Source of the DNA: an uncultured Polaromonas sp. | Lineage (GTDB): Bacteria; Pseudomonadota; Gammaproteobacteria; Burkholderiales; Burkholderiaceae_C | Assembly: GCA_937863225.1 (NCBI GenBank) | Contig: CALMEI010000024.1 | Location: 1-64,000, forward strand | Direction of reading: 5' to 3' | Length of the DNA: 64,000 nt | Shown here: piece after piece, positions 21,523 to 30,929 of the stretch | Numbering within the stretch: position 1 is the first letter of the stretch | Layout of the letters: the number at the start of each line of letters is the position of its first letter | Made by a program: the position numbers and the translations under genes | The notes under the pieces: generated by a model | What the model was told of the DNA's origin: nothing | The model's database searches: none | Seen by the model: the letters and a program-made list of their open reading frames with translations, nothing else

Positions 21523-22278
21523 GTGATTCAGTACGAATACCCTTTTAACGAAAAAGTTCGAACGTATTTGCGTTTGGAGCATTTGTTTAATCGTCTGAAT
21601 GAGTTGGCATCACGCGAAACTGCGCTTGATCACCATTACGCCTTGACCACCATTTTTGAAGTGATGGATGTTGGGGCAAGAGCAGATTTGAAAACGGATG
21701 TGCTGAAAGATTTAGAAAAGCAAAAGCAAATATTTAACGCTTACAGGGGCAATCCTTCTATCGCAGAGGGGGCCCTCGATGAGGTGCTGGCTGATCTGGA
21801 AGATTGTTTTATCAACTTGAATGGCGTTAGTGGAAAAGCTGGTCAGAAATTAACTGAAAACGATTGGCTAATGAGTATTCGCAGCCGAATGGGTATTCCA
21901 GGTGGTACCTGCGAATTTGATTTGCCAGCCTATTTCGCTTGGCAACATGCCGATGTCAAGAAGAGGCAATCTGACTTGAATGGTTGGATCGCAACATTGT
22001 CCCCGTTGGCCAAGGGTATTTATTTGTTGCTAAAAATACTTAGGCAATCTGGTATGCCGCAAAAAATGGTGGCAATGAATGGGCAGTTCCAACTCAATCT
22101 GCCACAAGGAAAACCGTCACAGCTCTTGCGTATGCGCATAGACGAAGAGTTAGGTCTTATCCCTGAAATAAGTGGCAACCGCTTAATCGTATTAATACGG
22201 ATAATGCGACAGGCGGACGATGCCAGATTGCATGCCAGTGCGGATGACACTGCGTTTGAATTGACGCTTTGCGCATAG
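21523..22278 (+). CDS. zapD: Cell division protein ZapD
   Basis: A 251-residue FtsZ-bundling protein. It starts with IQYEYPFNEKVRTYLRLEHLF, the conserved ZapD N-terminus, so GTG 21523 is the start. The segment RSRMGIPGGTCEFDLPAY is also a hallmark. It is 15 bases after coaE. The small zinc protein YacG, which often follows, is not seen. Confidence 0.94.
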   Translation: MIQYEYPFNEKVRTYLRLEHLFNRLNELASRETALDHHYALTTIFEVMDVGARADLKTDVLKDLEKQKQIFNAYRGNPSIAEGALDEVLADLEDCFINLNGVSGKAGQKLTENDWLMSIRSRMGIPGGTCEFDLPAYFAWQHADVKKRQSDLNGWIATLSPLAKGIYLLLKILRQSGMPQKMVAMNGQFQLNLPQGKPSQLLRMRIDEELGLIPEISGNRLIVLIRIMRQADDARLHASADDTAFELTLCA

Positions 22279-22282
22279 CAAG

Positions 22283-22597
22283 ATGACAAATTCACAAAAT
22301 CAAAAAAAAGCCCACAAAAAGCCCACCTTTCACAGCCGTTTGTATGCGGCAACGATGCAAGGGAGATTGACTGGGGCAATCAAAAAACGCATCAAACCGC
22401 GATTAATTCGAATTGGCCAAACTGCGATGAAGACGCCAATTGGAAAAAGATTTTTCACGTGGCTGTTGTCTTTTTCACCACGCTTGCAGTCACGTGTGCA
22501 CAGGGTGTTGTGGAGCGAATTGCAGCTGTCTACACGTGCATTTGGAATATTCGAAAATTTGAAAAAAGCGGTTGAAGAACACCCAGCGTCCAAATAA
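22283..22597 (+). CDS. Hypothetical basic protein
   Basis: A 104-residue protein that starts 4 bases after the zapD stop and ends 1 base before the glycosyltransferase start, so all three are probably co-translated. It is strongly basic in its first 60 residues (KKAHKKP, IKKRIKPRLIR) and has one moderately hydrophobic stretch (KRFFTWLLSFSPRL). No family is recognised. It resembles small basic ORFs that precede polysaccharide glycosyltransferases, but that is weak. A membrane-surface role is speculative. Confidence 0.65.
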   Translation: MTNSQNQKKAHKKPTFHSRLYAATMQGRLTGAIKKRIKPRLIRIGQTAMKTPIGKRFFTWLLSFSPRLQSRVHRVLWSELQLSTRAFGIFENLKKAVEEHPASK

Positions 22598-22598
22598 C

Positions 22599-25172
22599 AT
22601 GCGAATCCTGATTGATTTACAAGGGGCTCAGTGCGACAGCCGCTTCCGAGGTATTGGAAGATACAGTCTATCGTTGGCACTGGCAATGGCTAGGAATTCA
22701 AATGGACACGAAATCTGGTTGGCTTTAAGTGCCGCTTTCCCTCAGAGCATTTTGGAGTTGCGTCATGCTTTTTCAGATTTACTTCCACAAGAAAGGATAC
22801 GTGTTTTCAGCATCCCGCAGCCAACTGCGGAAGTTGATTCAGCAAATGCATGGCGCGCTCGCGCAGCCGAAATCATTCGAGAAGAATTCTTAGAAAGCAT
22901 TCAACCTGATGTTATACATATCCCCAGTTTGTTTGAAGGCTACGGCGATGATGCGGTTGCATCATTGGGTATTTGCACACAGGGCTACAAGACAGCAGTG
23001 ACATTGCATGATTTGATTCCATTGTTGGATCAGACATCCTATTTGCCAAACCCCATCATCCGTGGTTATTACTTTCGAAAAATAGAATCAATTCAACATG
23101 CGGGAATGCTTCTAGCGATATCGGATTCTTCGCGCAATGAGGCTATAAACGCGCTTTCATGGCCAGAAGACAAAATCATCAACACCTCAGAAGGTTCTGA
23201 CGCGCATTTTCAGGTTTTAGACCTCACACTTCAACAAGTGGAGTCGATAAGGCAGCGCTATGGTATTACGCGCAAAATGGTGTTGTATGCGCCGGGCGGA
23301 TTTGATTCTCGTAAAAACTTCGATGGCTTGATGCAGGCATATGCATTGCTGGATTCCTCGATACGTACTGAATACCAGTTGGTCATTGCAAGCCGATTAA
23401 GTAAAGGATCCGATGATTCGCGAACCAAACTCTACCATTGGCGAGATCAGGCCGGATTGAATGAGGATGAATTGGTACTGACAGATTTTGTGCCAGACGA
23501 TGACTTGGTTGTTCTTTATAACATCGCTGACTTATTTGTATTTCCGTCAAAACACGAAGGTTTCGGTTTGCCGCCATTGGAGGCAATGGCCTGTGGAGCG
23601 CCTACGATTGCATCAAATACCTCTAGTCTGCCAGAAGTATTGGGTTGGGATCAAGCATTGTTTGATCCGCACTCTCCGAAGGATATGGCCAAAAAAATGG
23701 AGCAGGCCTTGACGGATGTGGCTTTTCGATCGTCGCTAAAAGAGCATGCGATAAATCAAGTTAAAAATTTTTCATGGGATAACAGCGCCAAGCGTGCGAT
23801 CGCTGCACTTGAGCTACTGCACGCAAAAAACCAAGCTGCAAGCGCATTGGAAAAGAGCGCGATTGAAAGCAAACAATTGCAACCATCGCAAAATAGCATC
23901 CTTGCGATTGCCAATTTGCCGCGTACCTCCTCATCGCCGGACAGTGATTTGGCAAAGGCAGCAGCAGCAATAGCCTTTAATACTTCGACAATACAAAATA
24001 GACAATTATTGGTCGATATCACCGAGCTCTCTCGACATGATGCCAAGTCGGGGATTCAGCGTGTGGTGCGCAGTTTGTTGCTTGAATTGATCAAACAAAT
24101 GCCGATTGCTTATCCAACCTTCAGCTTGCGACCCATACAGTTTGATGGCTATCAGTACCGATACGCCAATCGTTTCATGGCACGATTTTTAAATAAATCT
24201 GCTGATGAACAAAAAAATAGCCTTGATGACATTGCCGAAATTAACCAAGACGATGTGTTTTTTGGTTTAGACCTTGTGCCACCGTTGGTGACCAAGCAAC
24301 GAGACTTGTATCAACAATGGCGTGCTTATGGTGTGCAAGTCTATTTTGTTGTGTACGATATTTTATTGGCACATCGACCCGATTGGGCTCCTGAAGAAGC
24401 TTCTGCGGTTCTTTCAAGTTGGTTGGATGCTGTAACACAAGTGGCAACTGGGTTGGTATGTATCTCAAACTCGGTGGCTGATGAGGTTCGTTCTTGGCTT
24501 GAACAAAACCCGAGGAACAGACCCTTATTGCCAACAATCAGCTTCTTTCATTTGGGTGCAGATTTGGTTAGTAGCGCACCTACAAAGGGCATGCCAAAAA
24601 ACGCACTGGCTACACTTGATACGATTCAGAAGCGTCCTACGTTTCTATCGGTTGGTACTTTTGAACCACGTAAAGGCCATTGGCAAATGTTGAAAGCCTT
24701 TGATGATTTGTGGGCAAAGAATGTTGATGTCAATTTGGTTTTGATTGGCAAACAAGGCTGGATGATGCTTCCGTTTGCGCAGCATTTGCGCAAGCATCCA
24801 GAATTCAGCAAGCGTTTGATATGGCTTGATGCGATCAGTGATGAATATTTAGAAAAAATTTATGCAGCTTCCAGCTGTTTGATAGCTGCATCAGAAGGTG
24901 AAGGATTTGGTCTGCCGCTCATAGAGGCGGCCAGTCATCACCTTCCTATCATTGCTCGTGACCTGCCTGTGTTCCATGAAGTGGCGGGTGAGCATGCTTT
25001 TTACTTTAGCGGACTGTCTGGCGAGGATTTGTCCAAGGCAGTGATGACTTGGCTGGATTTGCATGCTCAGCACGAAGCGCCAAAGTCAGACAACATGTCG
25101 CGTCTAACGTGGTCACAGAGTTGTCAACAAATTTTGCCTTTAATCATTCGCGCAAATAAAGAAAAATTTTAG
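22599..25172 (+). CDS. Double-domain GT4 glycosyltransferase (probable mannosyltransferase)
   Basis: An 857-residue protein with two complete GT-B glycosyltransferase family 4 units. Unit 1 (residues 1 to ~400) starts with RILIDLQGAQCDSRFRGIG and has the donor motif EGFGLPPLEAMACG. Unit 2 (~450-857) starts with LLVDITELSRHDAKSGIQR and has EGFGLPLIEAASHH. ATG 22599 is chosen because it sits 1 base after the previous stop and begins the fold directly. Tandem GT4 proteins of the WbdA type build mannose chains on O-antigen. The convergent neighbour makes GDP-mannose, so a mannosyl donor is inferred. Confidence 0.9.
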   Translation: MRILIDLQGAQCDSRFRGIGRYSLSLALAMARNSNGHEIWLALSAAFPQSILELRHAFSDLLPQERIRVFSIPQPTAEVDSANAWRARAAEIIREEFLESIQPDVIHIPSLFEGYGDDAVASLGICTQGYKTAVTLHDLIPLLDQTSYLPNPIIRGYYFRKIESIQHAGMLLAISDSSRNEAINALSWPEDKIINTSEGSDAHFQVLDLTLQQVESIRQRYGITRKMVLYAPGGFDSRKNFDGLMQAYALLDSSIRTEYQLVIASRLSKGSDDSRTKLYHWRDQAGLNEDELVLTDFVPDDDLVVLYNIADLFVFPSKHEGFGLPPLEAMACGAPTIASNTSSLPEVLGWDQALFDPHSPKDMAKKMEQALTDVAFRSSLKEHAINQVKNFSWDNSAKRAIAALELLHAKNQAASALEKSAIESKQLQPSQNSILAIANLPRTSSSPDSDLAKAAAAIAFNTSTIQNRQLLVDITELSRHDAKSGIQRVVRSLLLELIKQMPIAYPTFSLRPIQFDGYQYRYANRFMARFLNKSADEQKNSLDDIAEINQDDVFFGLDLVPPLVTKQRDLYQQWRAYGVQVYFVVYDILLAHRPDWAPEEASAVLSSWLDAVTQVATGLVCISNSVADEVRSWLEQNPRNRPLLPTISFFHLGADLVSSAPTKGMPKNALATLDTIQKRPTFLSVGTFEPRKGHWQMLKAFDDLWAKNVDVNLVLIGKQGWMMLPFAQHLRKHPEFSKRLIWLDAISDEYLEKIYAASSCLIAASEGEGFGLPLIEAASHHLPIIARDLPVFHEVAGEHAFYFSGLSGEDLSKAVMTWLDLHAQHEAPKSDNMSRLTWSQSCQQILPLIIRANKEKF

Positions 25173-25201
25173 CCAGCAAACATTTATTGATTCTGAACTA
25201 T

Positions 25202-26650
25202 TTAAGTGCGCCCATAAATATCTGCTAATCTGACGATATCATCTTCACCCAAATACGCGCCACATTGCACCTCAATCAGTACCAATTCGTTTTTGCCGAT
25301 ATTGCTTAAACGGTGTTTTTCTTTGACAGGTATGTAGTGGTATTGACCCACTTCGGTTCGATGCTCTTGTTCGCCGACTTGAACCATGGCGATGCCTTGC
25401 ACGACCATCCAATGCTCTGCGCGCTGATGGTGGTACTGCAAACTGAGTGATTCACCGGGTTTGACCGTGATGCGCTTGACTTTATAGCCAGGTTCTTCTT
25501 TCAAAGTGGCATAAGTGCCCCAAGGTCGATGGACTTTGGTGTGAAGCTGCGTGCTTTCGTGTTTGCGCTCTTTCAATTCGTCTACGATGGCTTTGACACG
25601 TTGTGCTTGCTCTTTATGCGCTACCAATAAAGCGTCAGGCGTGTCGACAATAATCAAGTTTTGCACGCCCACAGTCGCCACAATCTTGGGTGTATGACTA
25701 TCTACTTGAACATGTGTGTTGATGGTGTCTACAGCGACAACATTTGCTTCAAAGGTGTTGCCACTGGCATCGGCTGTGTGCGCCAAAGCAACTGCTGGCC
25801 AAGCGCCAACATCGCTCCATGCAAACCTGGCAGGGACCATCGTCACATTCTTGGCACGCTCCATCACGGCATAGTCAATGGATATATCAGGTTGCAAGCT
25901 AAATGCATGCGCATCAAAGCGAAGCACATGATCTTGTATTTTGTGTGAACCCGTATCATGTGCTGTCATTTGAGCGCCTTTCATCACGCGCTCGGCAGCA
26001 TCGATCACTTCTGGGCAGTGGTCTCTGAAAGCTTGCAAAATTGTGCCAGCAGTGAAACAAAACATACCGCTGTTCCAGTAATACCGACCAGTACTCAAAT
26101 ATTGTGCCGCAGTTGTCGCATCAGGTTTTTCAACAAACCGCAATGCTTTTTGTGCTGTTCGTTCAACTTGCTCGACCTCAATGTAGCCAAATCCAGTTTC
26201 AGGGGCGGTTGGCTGCACGCCAAAAACCACGAGTTGTCCTTGCAAGGCGGATCTCGCAGCTTCTAGAGCGCATGATACATAGGCTTCGGTATCAGGAATT
26301 AAGTGATCGGCAGGCAATACCAACATCACCGCATCATCACCATGTGTTTGTGCACAAGCCAAAGCGGCCAAAGCGATCGCTGGACCCGTATTGCGGCCTT
26401 TGGGTTCTAGAATAAATCGTGCATTAGGCGGGTCTTGCAAATTTGCGATGACTTCGCGCGTTAAAAACAAATAATCTTGATTGGTCACAATCAGTGACTC
26501 ATCTGCGCCGCAAGCCTGACCACGCTCGATGGCTTGTTGCAACAATGGACTACCACCGAGCGATATAAAAGGTTTGGGATAGGATTGTCGAGAGGCGGGC
26601 CAAAGCCGAGTACCTGCACCGCCAGAAATTACAACGGATATGAGTTTCAT
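25202..26650 (-). CDS. manC: Mannose-1-phosphate guanylyltransferase / mannose-6-phosphate isomerase
   Basis: A 482-residue bifunctional enzyme that supplies GDP-mannose. The nucleotidyltransferase domain begins VVISGGAGTRLWPASRQSYPKPF. The C-terminal type II isomerase cupin (from ~residue 360, HRPWGTYATLKEEPGYKVKR) carries the metal-binding HHQRAEHW and HRLSN. It converges on the glycosyltransferase gene with only ~29 bases between them. Confidence 0.96.
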   Translation of the reverse strand: MKLISVVISGGAGTRLWPASRQSYPKPFISLGGSPLLQQAIERGQACGADESLIVTNQDYLFLTREVIANLQDPPNARFILEPKGRNTGPAIALAALACAQTHGDDAVMLVLPADHLIPDTEAYVSCALEAARSALQGQLVVFGVQPTAPETGFGYIEVEQVERTAQKALRFVEKPDATTAAQYLSTGRYYWNSGMFCFTAGTILQAFRDHCPEVIDAAERVMKGAQMTAHDTGSHKIQDHVLRFDAHAFSLQPDISIDYAVMERAKNVTMVPARFAWSDVGAWPAVALAHTADASGNTFEANVVAVDTINTHVQVDSHTPKIVATVGVQNLIIVDTPDALLVAHKEQAQRVKAIVDELKERKHESTQLHTKVHRPWGTYATLKEEPGYKVKRITVKPGESLSLQYHHQRAEHWMVVQGIAMVQVGEQEHRTEVGQYHYIPVKEKHRLSNIGKNELVLIEVQCGAYLGEDDIVRLADIYGRT

Positions 26651-26669
26651 GAAACGATTATAGAAGAAG

Positions 26670-27098
26670 CTACTTGACGGCTTCTTGCTTGTTTTGGGTA
26701 ATAAAGCCGATTCGACTCAAGCCAGCCTTTTGTGTCACGCCCATGACCTCGGCAACTTTGCCATAAACCACCGCTTCATCCGCGCGCAACTGAACTTCTG
26801 TGTCAGATTTAACCATCGCAACCTGCCTTAAGGATTGAGCAAGCTGTGTAAGGCTGGTAGCTTGGTCATTTAAATAAACCTGTCCGCTTTGATCAATCAC
26901 GACAGTGACAAACTTCGGCGAGTCAACTGAGCTAGTAGCGTTTGATTTTGGTAAATCCAGTTTGATTGCACTGGTCATGAGAGGCGCAGTGATGATGAAT
27001 ATGACGACCAATACCAACATCACATCAATCAAAGGCGTCATGTTGATGTCGCTCATGGGCTTGACATGGTTGCGGGTTAATAATCGGCCAAAACTCAT
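26670..27098 (-). CDS. exbD: ExbD/TolR family biopolymer transport protein
   Basis: A 142-residue protein with a short cytoplasmic tail, one membrane helix (PLIDVMLVLVVIFIITAPLM) carrying the essential aspartate in MTPLIDVMLVL, and a periplasmic domain. It works with the ExbB/TolQ protein encoded 26 bases upstream as a proton-driven stator. Whether the pair energises TonB or the Tol system cannot be told, as neither tonB nor tolA is adjacent. Confidence 0.9.
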   Translation of the reverse strand: MSFGRLLTRNHVKPMSDINMTPLIDVMLVLVVIFIITAPLMTSAIKLDLPKSNATSSVDSPKFVTVVIDQSGQVYLNDQATSLTQLAQSLRQVAMVKSDTEVQLRADEAVVYGKVAEVMGVTQKAGLSRIGFITQNKQEAVK

Positions 27099-27124
27099 CG
27101 CGTAATCAAAGTTAGCTTCACAGA

Positions 27125-27781
27125 TTAAGGTTGAGACAAAATGTCACGCAAGTCATTGGCAAAGCCTTCTAGCTCTGCCTCAATTTGCCCGATGATGCGG
27201 CCAAACACGTTGTAGGCAAGCACCGCCGGAATGGCAACCAATAAACCCGCGGCTGTCATGACCAAGGCCTCACCGACAGGTCCAGAAATTTGTGCAATCG
27301 TCATTTGCCCAGCACCTGCAATATTGGTCAATGCATGGTAAATGCCCCAAACTGTTCCCAACAAACCGACAAACGGCGCGGTAGAACCAATGGTTGCAAG
27401 TAACACTTGTCCAAAATTCAATTGGTGGTTGATGCTGTGCAATGCATCCCGCAAAACGCGAGTGAGTTGCTGAGATTTATTACCGGCTTGCGCAAGAGAG
27501 TGTTCTTTCAAACGATCTGAATGGTCGATGCTTTGTCCTGCCGAAATCAGTGGCGTCACAAGCTTGGCAGGGTCAAAAACACGGGCTTGTTGTAAACCCA
27601 AGTCCAAATTGGGTGCTTGCCAAAATGCGGCGGTGCTGCGTGCAACGTCATTGCGGGATCCGCGCAATGCCCAAGCCTTTATCAAAATGACCACCCAACT
27701 TGATACGGACATCAGCAATAGAGCGAAGGCGACCGTCTGACTGATGGCATCACCTTGGAGCGCGAATTGAAATGCGTTCAT
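27125..27781 (-). CDS. exbB: MotA/TolQ/ExbB proton channel family protein
   Basis: A 218-residue membrane protein with three helices: residues ~13-35, ~125-150 (ATIGSTAPFVGLLGTVWGIYHA, the channel signature) and ~165-190 (GEALVMTAAGLLVAIPAVL). It forms the proton channel with ExbD. It lies 6 bases after dapB on the same strand, an arrangement that suggests one transcript bamE-dapB-exbB-exbD. Confidence 0.92.
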   Translation of the reverse strand: MNAFQFALQGDAISQTVAFALLLMSVSSWVVILIKAWALRGSRNDVARSTAAFWQAPNLDLGLQQARVFDPAKLVTPLISAGQSIDHSDRLKEHSLAQAGNKSQQLTRVLRDALHSINHQLNFGQVLLATIGSTAPFVGLLGTVWGIYHALTNIAGAGQMTIAQISGPVGEALVMTAAGLLVAIPAVLAYNVFGRIIGQIEAELEGFANDLRDILSQP

Positions 27782-27787
27782 CGATGC

Positions 27788-28618
27788 TTAACGAAAATTT
27801 AACACGTCATACATGTCAAATAAGCCATTCGGTTTGTCCATTAAAAACCGTGCCGCCAACAAGCTGCCTTTGGCATAGTACTCACGGCTAGACGCTTTGT
27901 GACTGATCTCGATGCGTTCTCCCGTACCGGCAAACATGACCGTGTGGTCGCCCACGATATCGCCACCACGGATGGTTGCAAACCCAATACTGGATGGATC
28001 GCGAGGACCCGTGACACCATGACGTTCAAAAACGCCGCACTCTTTCAGATCGCGCCCCAAAGCCTCAGCAATCACTTCGCCCATTTTGAGGGCAGTGCCT
28101 GAGGGTGCGTCAATTTTGTGCTTGTGGTGCGCTTCGATCACTTCGATGTCATAGCCTGTATTCAGAGCCTTAGCTGCTAGCTCTAACAACTTGAATGTGA
28201 CATTCACACCTACGCTCATATTGGGCGACAAAACAATGGCAATGTCTTGGGCAATTTCAGCAATTTCGGCTTTTTGTTCGGCATTGAAACCGGTCGTACC
28301 AATCACAGCTTTCACGCCCAATTTTCTGCACGCATGCAAATGCGCCAAAGTGCCTTCAGGTCGTGTGAAATCCAAGAGGACTTGGGTTTGCGAAAGACCT
28401 TTTTGCAAGTCATCCGTGACCAAAACGCCGCTGGCTTGTCCCAAATAAGCCAACGCATCGCTATTGATTGCAGTTGAACCGGCTATGTCCAGCGCACCTG
28501 ATAACGCGCAATCCTCACTGGCATTCACGGCCTCCAGCAGCATGTGTCCCATGCGTCCGCTGGCTCCCGCAACTGCGATGCGCATGGGGGCGGTGACTTG
28601 ATGATTCAATCCGCTCAT
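27788..28618 (-). CDS. dapB: 4-hydroxy-tetrahydrodipicolinate reductase
   Basis: A 276-residue enzyme of lysine and diaminopimelate synthesis. The NAD(P)H loop [12 protein letters not shown] is near residue 17. The catalytic [17 protein letters not shown] is near residue 160. ATG 28618 overlaps the bamE stop as ATGA, favouring translational coupling; an internal ATG at 28585 would give the more usual length of 265 and is the alternative. Confidence 0.96.
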   Translation of the reverse strand: MSGLNHQVTAPMRIAVAGASGRMGHMLLEAVNASEDCALSGALDIAGSTAINSDALAYLGQASGVLVTDDLQKGLSQTQVLLDFTRPEGTLAHLHACRKLGVKAVIGTTGFNAEQKAEIAEIAQDIAIVLSPNMSVGVNVTFKLLELAAKALNTGYDIEVIEAHHKHKIDAPSGTALKMGEVIAEALGRDLKECGVFERHGVTGPRDPSSIGFATIRGGDIVGDHTVMFAGTGERIEISHKASSREYYAKGSLLAARFLMDKPNGLFDMYDVLNFR

Positions 28619-28995
28619 TTCTTATTGCCTGACAAGGATTCAACAAACTCTTGCTCGGTCAACATACCTTCGCCATCAATCTTATCGAGCGCATCACCCT
28701 TGAAATGAACCGTGAGCTTGTATGGTTTGGTATCAACGCCTTGACGCTTGAGTGTGAAAACATACTCCCAACGGTCTGCGTGAAAAACACTGACCAATAA
28801 GGGTGTGCCCAATATGTCCATCACCTGAGCGCGCGGCATTCCCAGTTTGAGGGCACTAATTTGTTCTTTAGAAACAAAGTTGCCTTGTGCCACGTCTATT
28901 TTGTAGGGAACACCGCCACAAGCCATCAGGAGTGAACTGAGTAGACCAGCAAGAGTCAGTTTCATTGAAAGTAAATAAGAGCGACTAGATTTCAT
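28615..28995 (-). CDS. bamE: Outer membrane assembly lipoprotein BamE (SmpA/OmlA)
   Basis: A lipoprotein of 126 residues (116 if ATG 28965 is used) of the BAM complex that inserts outer membrane proteins. The lipobox LLMACGG places the lipidated cysteine near residue 26. The fold signature [30 protein letters not shown], seen here as [14 protein letters not shown] then [11 protein letters not shown], is clear. It diverges from fur, a conserved beta-proteobacterial arrangement. Confidence 0.93.
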   Translation of the reverse strand: MKSSRSYLLSMKLTLAGLLSSLLMACGGVPYKIDVAQGNFVSKEQISALKLGMPRAQVMDILGTPLLVSVFHADRWEYVFTLKRQGVDTKPYKLTVHFKGDALDKIDGEGMLTEQEFVESLSGNKK

Positions 28996-29082
28996 GGTAA
29001 TTCACTTATGACATGGGTTGGATTTTGATGTCGGGGTTATGATGCTAGCCATTGTAGCGTTTGAGTAGGTGTCGAAACTATT

Positions 29083-29523
29083 ATGAATACCAATGATGGG
29101 TTAAAAAACACGGGTTTGAAAACCACATTACCGCGTCTGAAGGTGTTGGAGATTTTTCAGCGCGGAGAGCAGCGCCATATGGCAGCTGAAGACGTGTTCA
29201 GGGCCTTGCTGCTCGAAAACACCGATATTGGTTTGGCAACGGTTTACCGTGTGTTAATGCAGTTTGAGCAAGCTGGTATTTTGACACGCAGCAGCTTTGA
29301 CGGCGGCAAAGCTGTTTATGAGCTGAATGAAGGCGCGCACCATGACCATTTAGTTTGTTTGGATTGTGGACGTGTGGAAGAGTTTTTTGACGTGCAAATT
29401 GAGCAACGGCAAAAAGTCATCGCCAAAGCCAAGGGATTTGTGATTGCGGATCATGCTTTGAGTCTGTACGCACACTGTTCCAAATCCAAATGCCCGCATA
29501 AATCCAAAACGCAACACCAGTGA
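29083..29523 (+). CDS. fur: Ferric uptake regulator
   Basis: A 146-residue metal-dependent repressor. The winged helix contains [18 protein letters not shown]. The metal-binding segment [16 protein letters not shown] follows, and the C-terminus carries a second zinc-site-like cluster ([12 protein letters not shown]). It is followed at once by an intrinsic terminator. I saw no clear self-regulatory Fur box in the short divergent region. Confidence 0.96.
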   Translation: MNTNDGLKNTGLKTTLPRLKVLEIFQRGEQRHMAAEDVFRALLLENTDIGLATVYRVLMQFEQAGILTRSSFDGGKAVYELNEGAHHDHLVCLDCGRVEEFFDVQIEQRQKVIAKAKGFVIADHALSLYAHCSKSKCPHKSKTQHQ

Positions 29524-29537
29524 GCCAACTACAGACC

Positions 29538-29563
29538 AAAAAAAAGCGCCTAGGCGCTTTTTT
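29538..29563. terminator. Intrinsic terminator after fur
   Basis: A nearly perfect palindrome, AAAAAAGCGCC followed by TAGGCGCTTTTTT. It lies between the convergent fur and the small 54-residue gene, so it can serve both. Confidence 0.88.
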
Positions 29564-29578
29564 AATTTCTAAACACCA

Positions 29579-29743
29579 TTAACCTTGATGTGGACGCTTA
29601 CCAGGGTTTTTCTTGTTGTTGGTGTGCGAGCCACGCTCTAAACTGATTTTTTGACCTTTGCCTGTGGTGTAGCAAACGCCTTTGGGTGCAACTGGACGTG
29701 GAGTGGCTTTGCGCTCAGCCTCGGTACGAAATTCTTTGCTCAT
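29579..29743 (-). CDS. Small conserved-looking basic protein, 54 residues
   Basis: An intact leftward frame: ATG 29743 with AAAGGAT upstream at good distance, ending TAA at 29579 beside the fur terminator. The protein starts SKEFRTEAERKATPRP and ends KKNPGKRPHQG, with GVCYTTGKGQKISLERG in the middle. It is very basic with one cysteine and no membrane segment. I recall similar unnamed small proteins in Burkholderiales but no function. Nucleic-acid or ribosome association is a guess from charge. It is too short for many gene callers. Confidence 0.75.
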   Translation of the reverse strand: MSKEFRTEAERKATPRPVAPKGVCYTTGKGQKISLERGSHTNNKKNPGKRPHQG

Positions 29744-29836
29744 GGTCTATATCCTTTGGGTTCTAAAAAATGGTGAGGGAATCGTTCCGAATTCGTGGCT
29801 GAATTCGTCTTTTAACGAGTCTAGCCCTGCATTATC

Positions 29837-30913
29837 CTATATTTCGCCTTGGCTGGCCTTTTGCAGCAGCATGGCATCGCCATAGCTGAAGAAACGGTAA
29901 TGCTGATCAATGGCGACTTTATACAGGTTCATGATGAGGGCGTGCCCAGCAAAAGCGCTGACCAGCATCATCAGCGAGCTTTTCGGCAGATGGAAATTGG
30001 TGATGAGTTTGTCCACCATTTTGAATTCAAACCCTGGTGTGATGAAAATATTGGTGTCGCCTTGTGTTTGACCCGTTTTCGCCCACGTCTCAAGTGCGCG
30101 TACGCTGGTGGTACCGACGGCGATAACTTTGCCACCACGTGCTTTGCAACGGGCGATTTTTTCCAGCGTAACTGGGTCAATGCTGTATCGCTCAAAATGC
30201 ATCACATGTTCACTGATGTTGTCGGTTTTAACTGGTTGAAAAGTACCTGCCCCGACGTGCAAGGTGATGCTGGCACGATCCACACCATGTTGGTCTAAGG
30301 CGGTCAACAAGGCATCGTCAAAATGCAGCGCTGCAGTCGGGGCAGCCACCGCACCTGGGTTTTTGGCAAAAACGGTTTGGTAGCGGCGCACATCATCGAC
30401 TTCATCGGCGTGCGTGATGTAGGGCGGTAGTGGTACATGGCCGTGTTGGTCCATCAGTTGGTAGGGGTCATTTCCAGCATCGTTGGACAATACAAAACGA
30501 AAGAGAGCACCATCTTTTTCTGGCCAGCGCCCCAGCAGCGTCGCGCTAAATGCGCCGCCAGCCATCCACAGCGTTTCACCCGGTTGCGGTTTTTTACTCA
30601 CGCGCATGTGAGCCACCACCTGGTTGCCAGTGAGCACGCGCTCTATTAATAGCTCGACCTTGCCGCCAGTCGGTTTTTCGCCAAACAATCGGGCCTTGAC
30701 CACTTTGGTGTCGTTAAAAACCAATAAATCGCCAGCTTCCAGTAATTGGGGCAATTCTTTAAAAATGCGATGAACAGCCTGCGCTCCCGTGCCGTCGAGT
30801 AATCTGGAGCTGCTGCGCTCGGGCGCTGGGTGTTGCGCAATCAAGTCATTGGGCAAATCAAAATCAAAATCTGACAAGGTAAAGCTGCGGGTTTTTACTT
30901 TTGGTTCATTCAT
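29837..30913 (-). CDS. queA: S-adenosylmethionine:tRNA ribosyltransferase-isomerase
   Basis: A 358-residue enzyme making epoxyqueuosine in tRNA. The start is ATG 30913 ([20 protein letters not shown]; then [16 protein letters not shown]). Further signatures are [10 protein letters not shown] and [11 protein letters not shown]. The open frame extends to 31054, but that stretch lies inside recG and lacks family similarity. It diverges from recG with a gap of only 16 bases. tgt is not adjacent. Confidence 0.95.
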   Translation of the reverse strand: MNEPKVKTRSFTLSDFDFDLPNDLIAQHPAPERSSSRLLDGTGAQAVHRIFKELPQLLEAGDLLVFNDTKVVKARLFGEKPTGGKVELLIERVLTGNQVVAHMRVSKKPQPGETLWMAGGAFSATLLGRWPEKDGALFRFVLSNDAGNDPYQLMDQHGHVPLPPYITHADEVDDVRRYQTVFAKNPGAVAAPTAALHFDDALLTALDQHGVDRASITLHVGAGTFQPVKTDNISEHVMHFERYSIDPVTLEKIARCKARGGKVIAVGTTSVRALETWAKTGQTQGDTNIFITPGFEFKMVDKLITNFHLPKSSLMMLVSAFAGHALIMNLYKVAIDQHYRFFSYGDAMLLQKASQGEI

Positions 30914-30929
30914 GGTGCAGAATTGTCCC

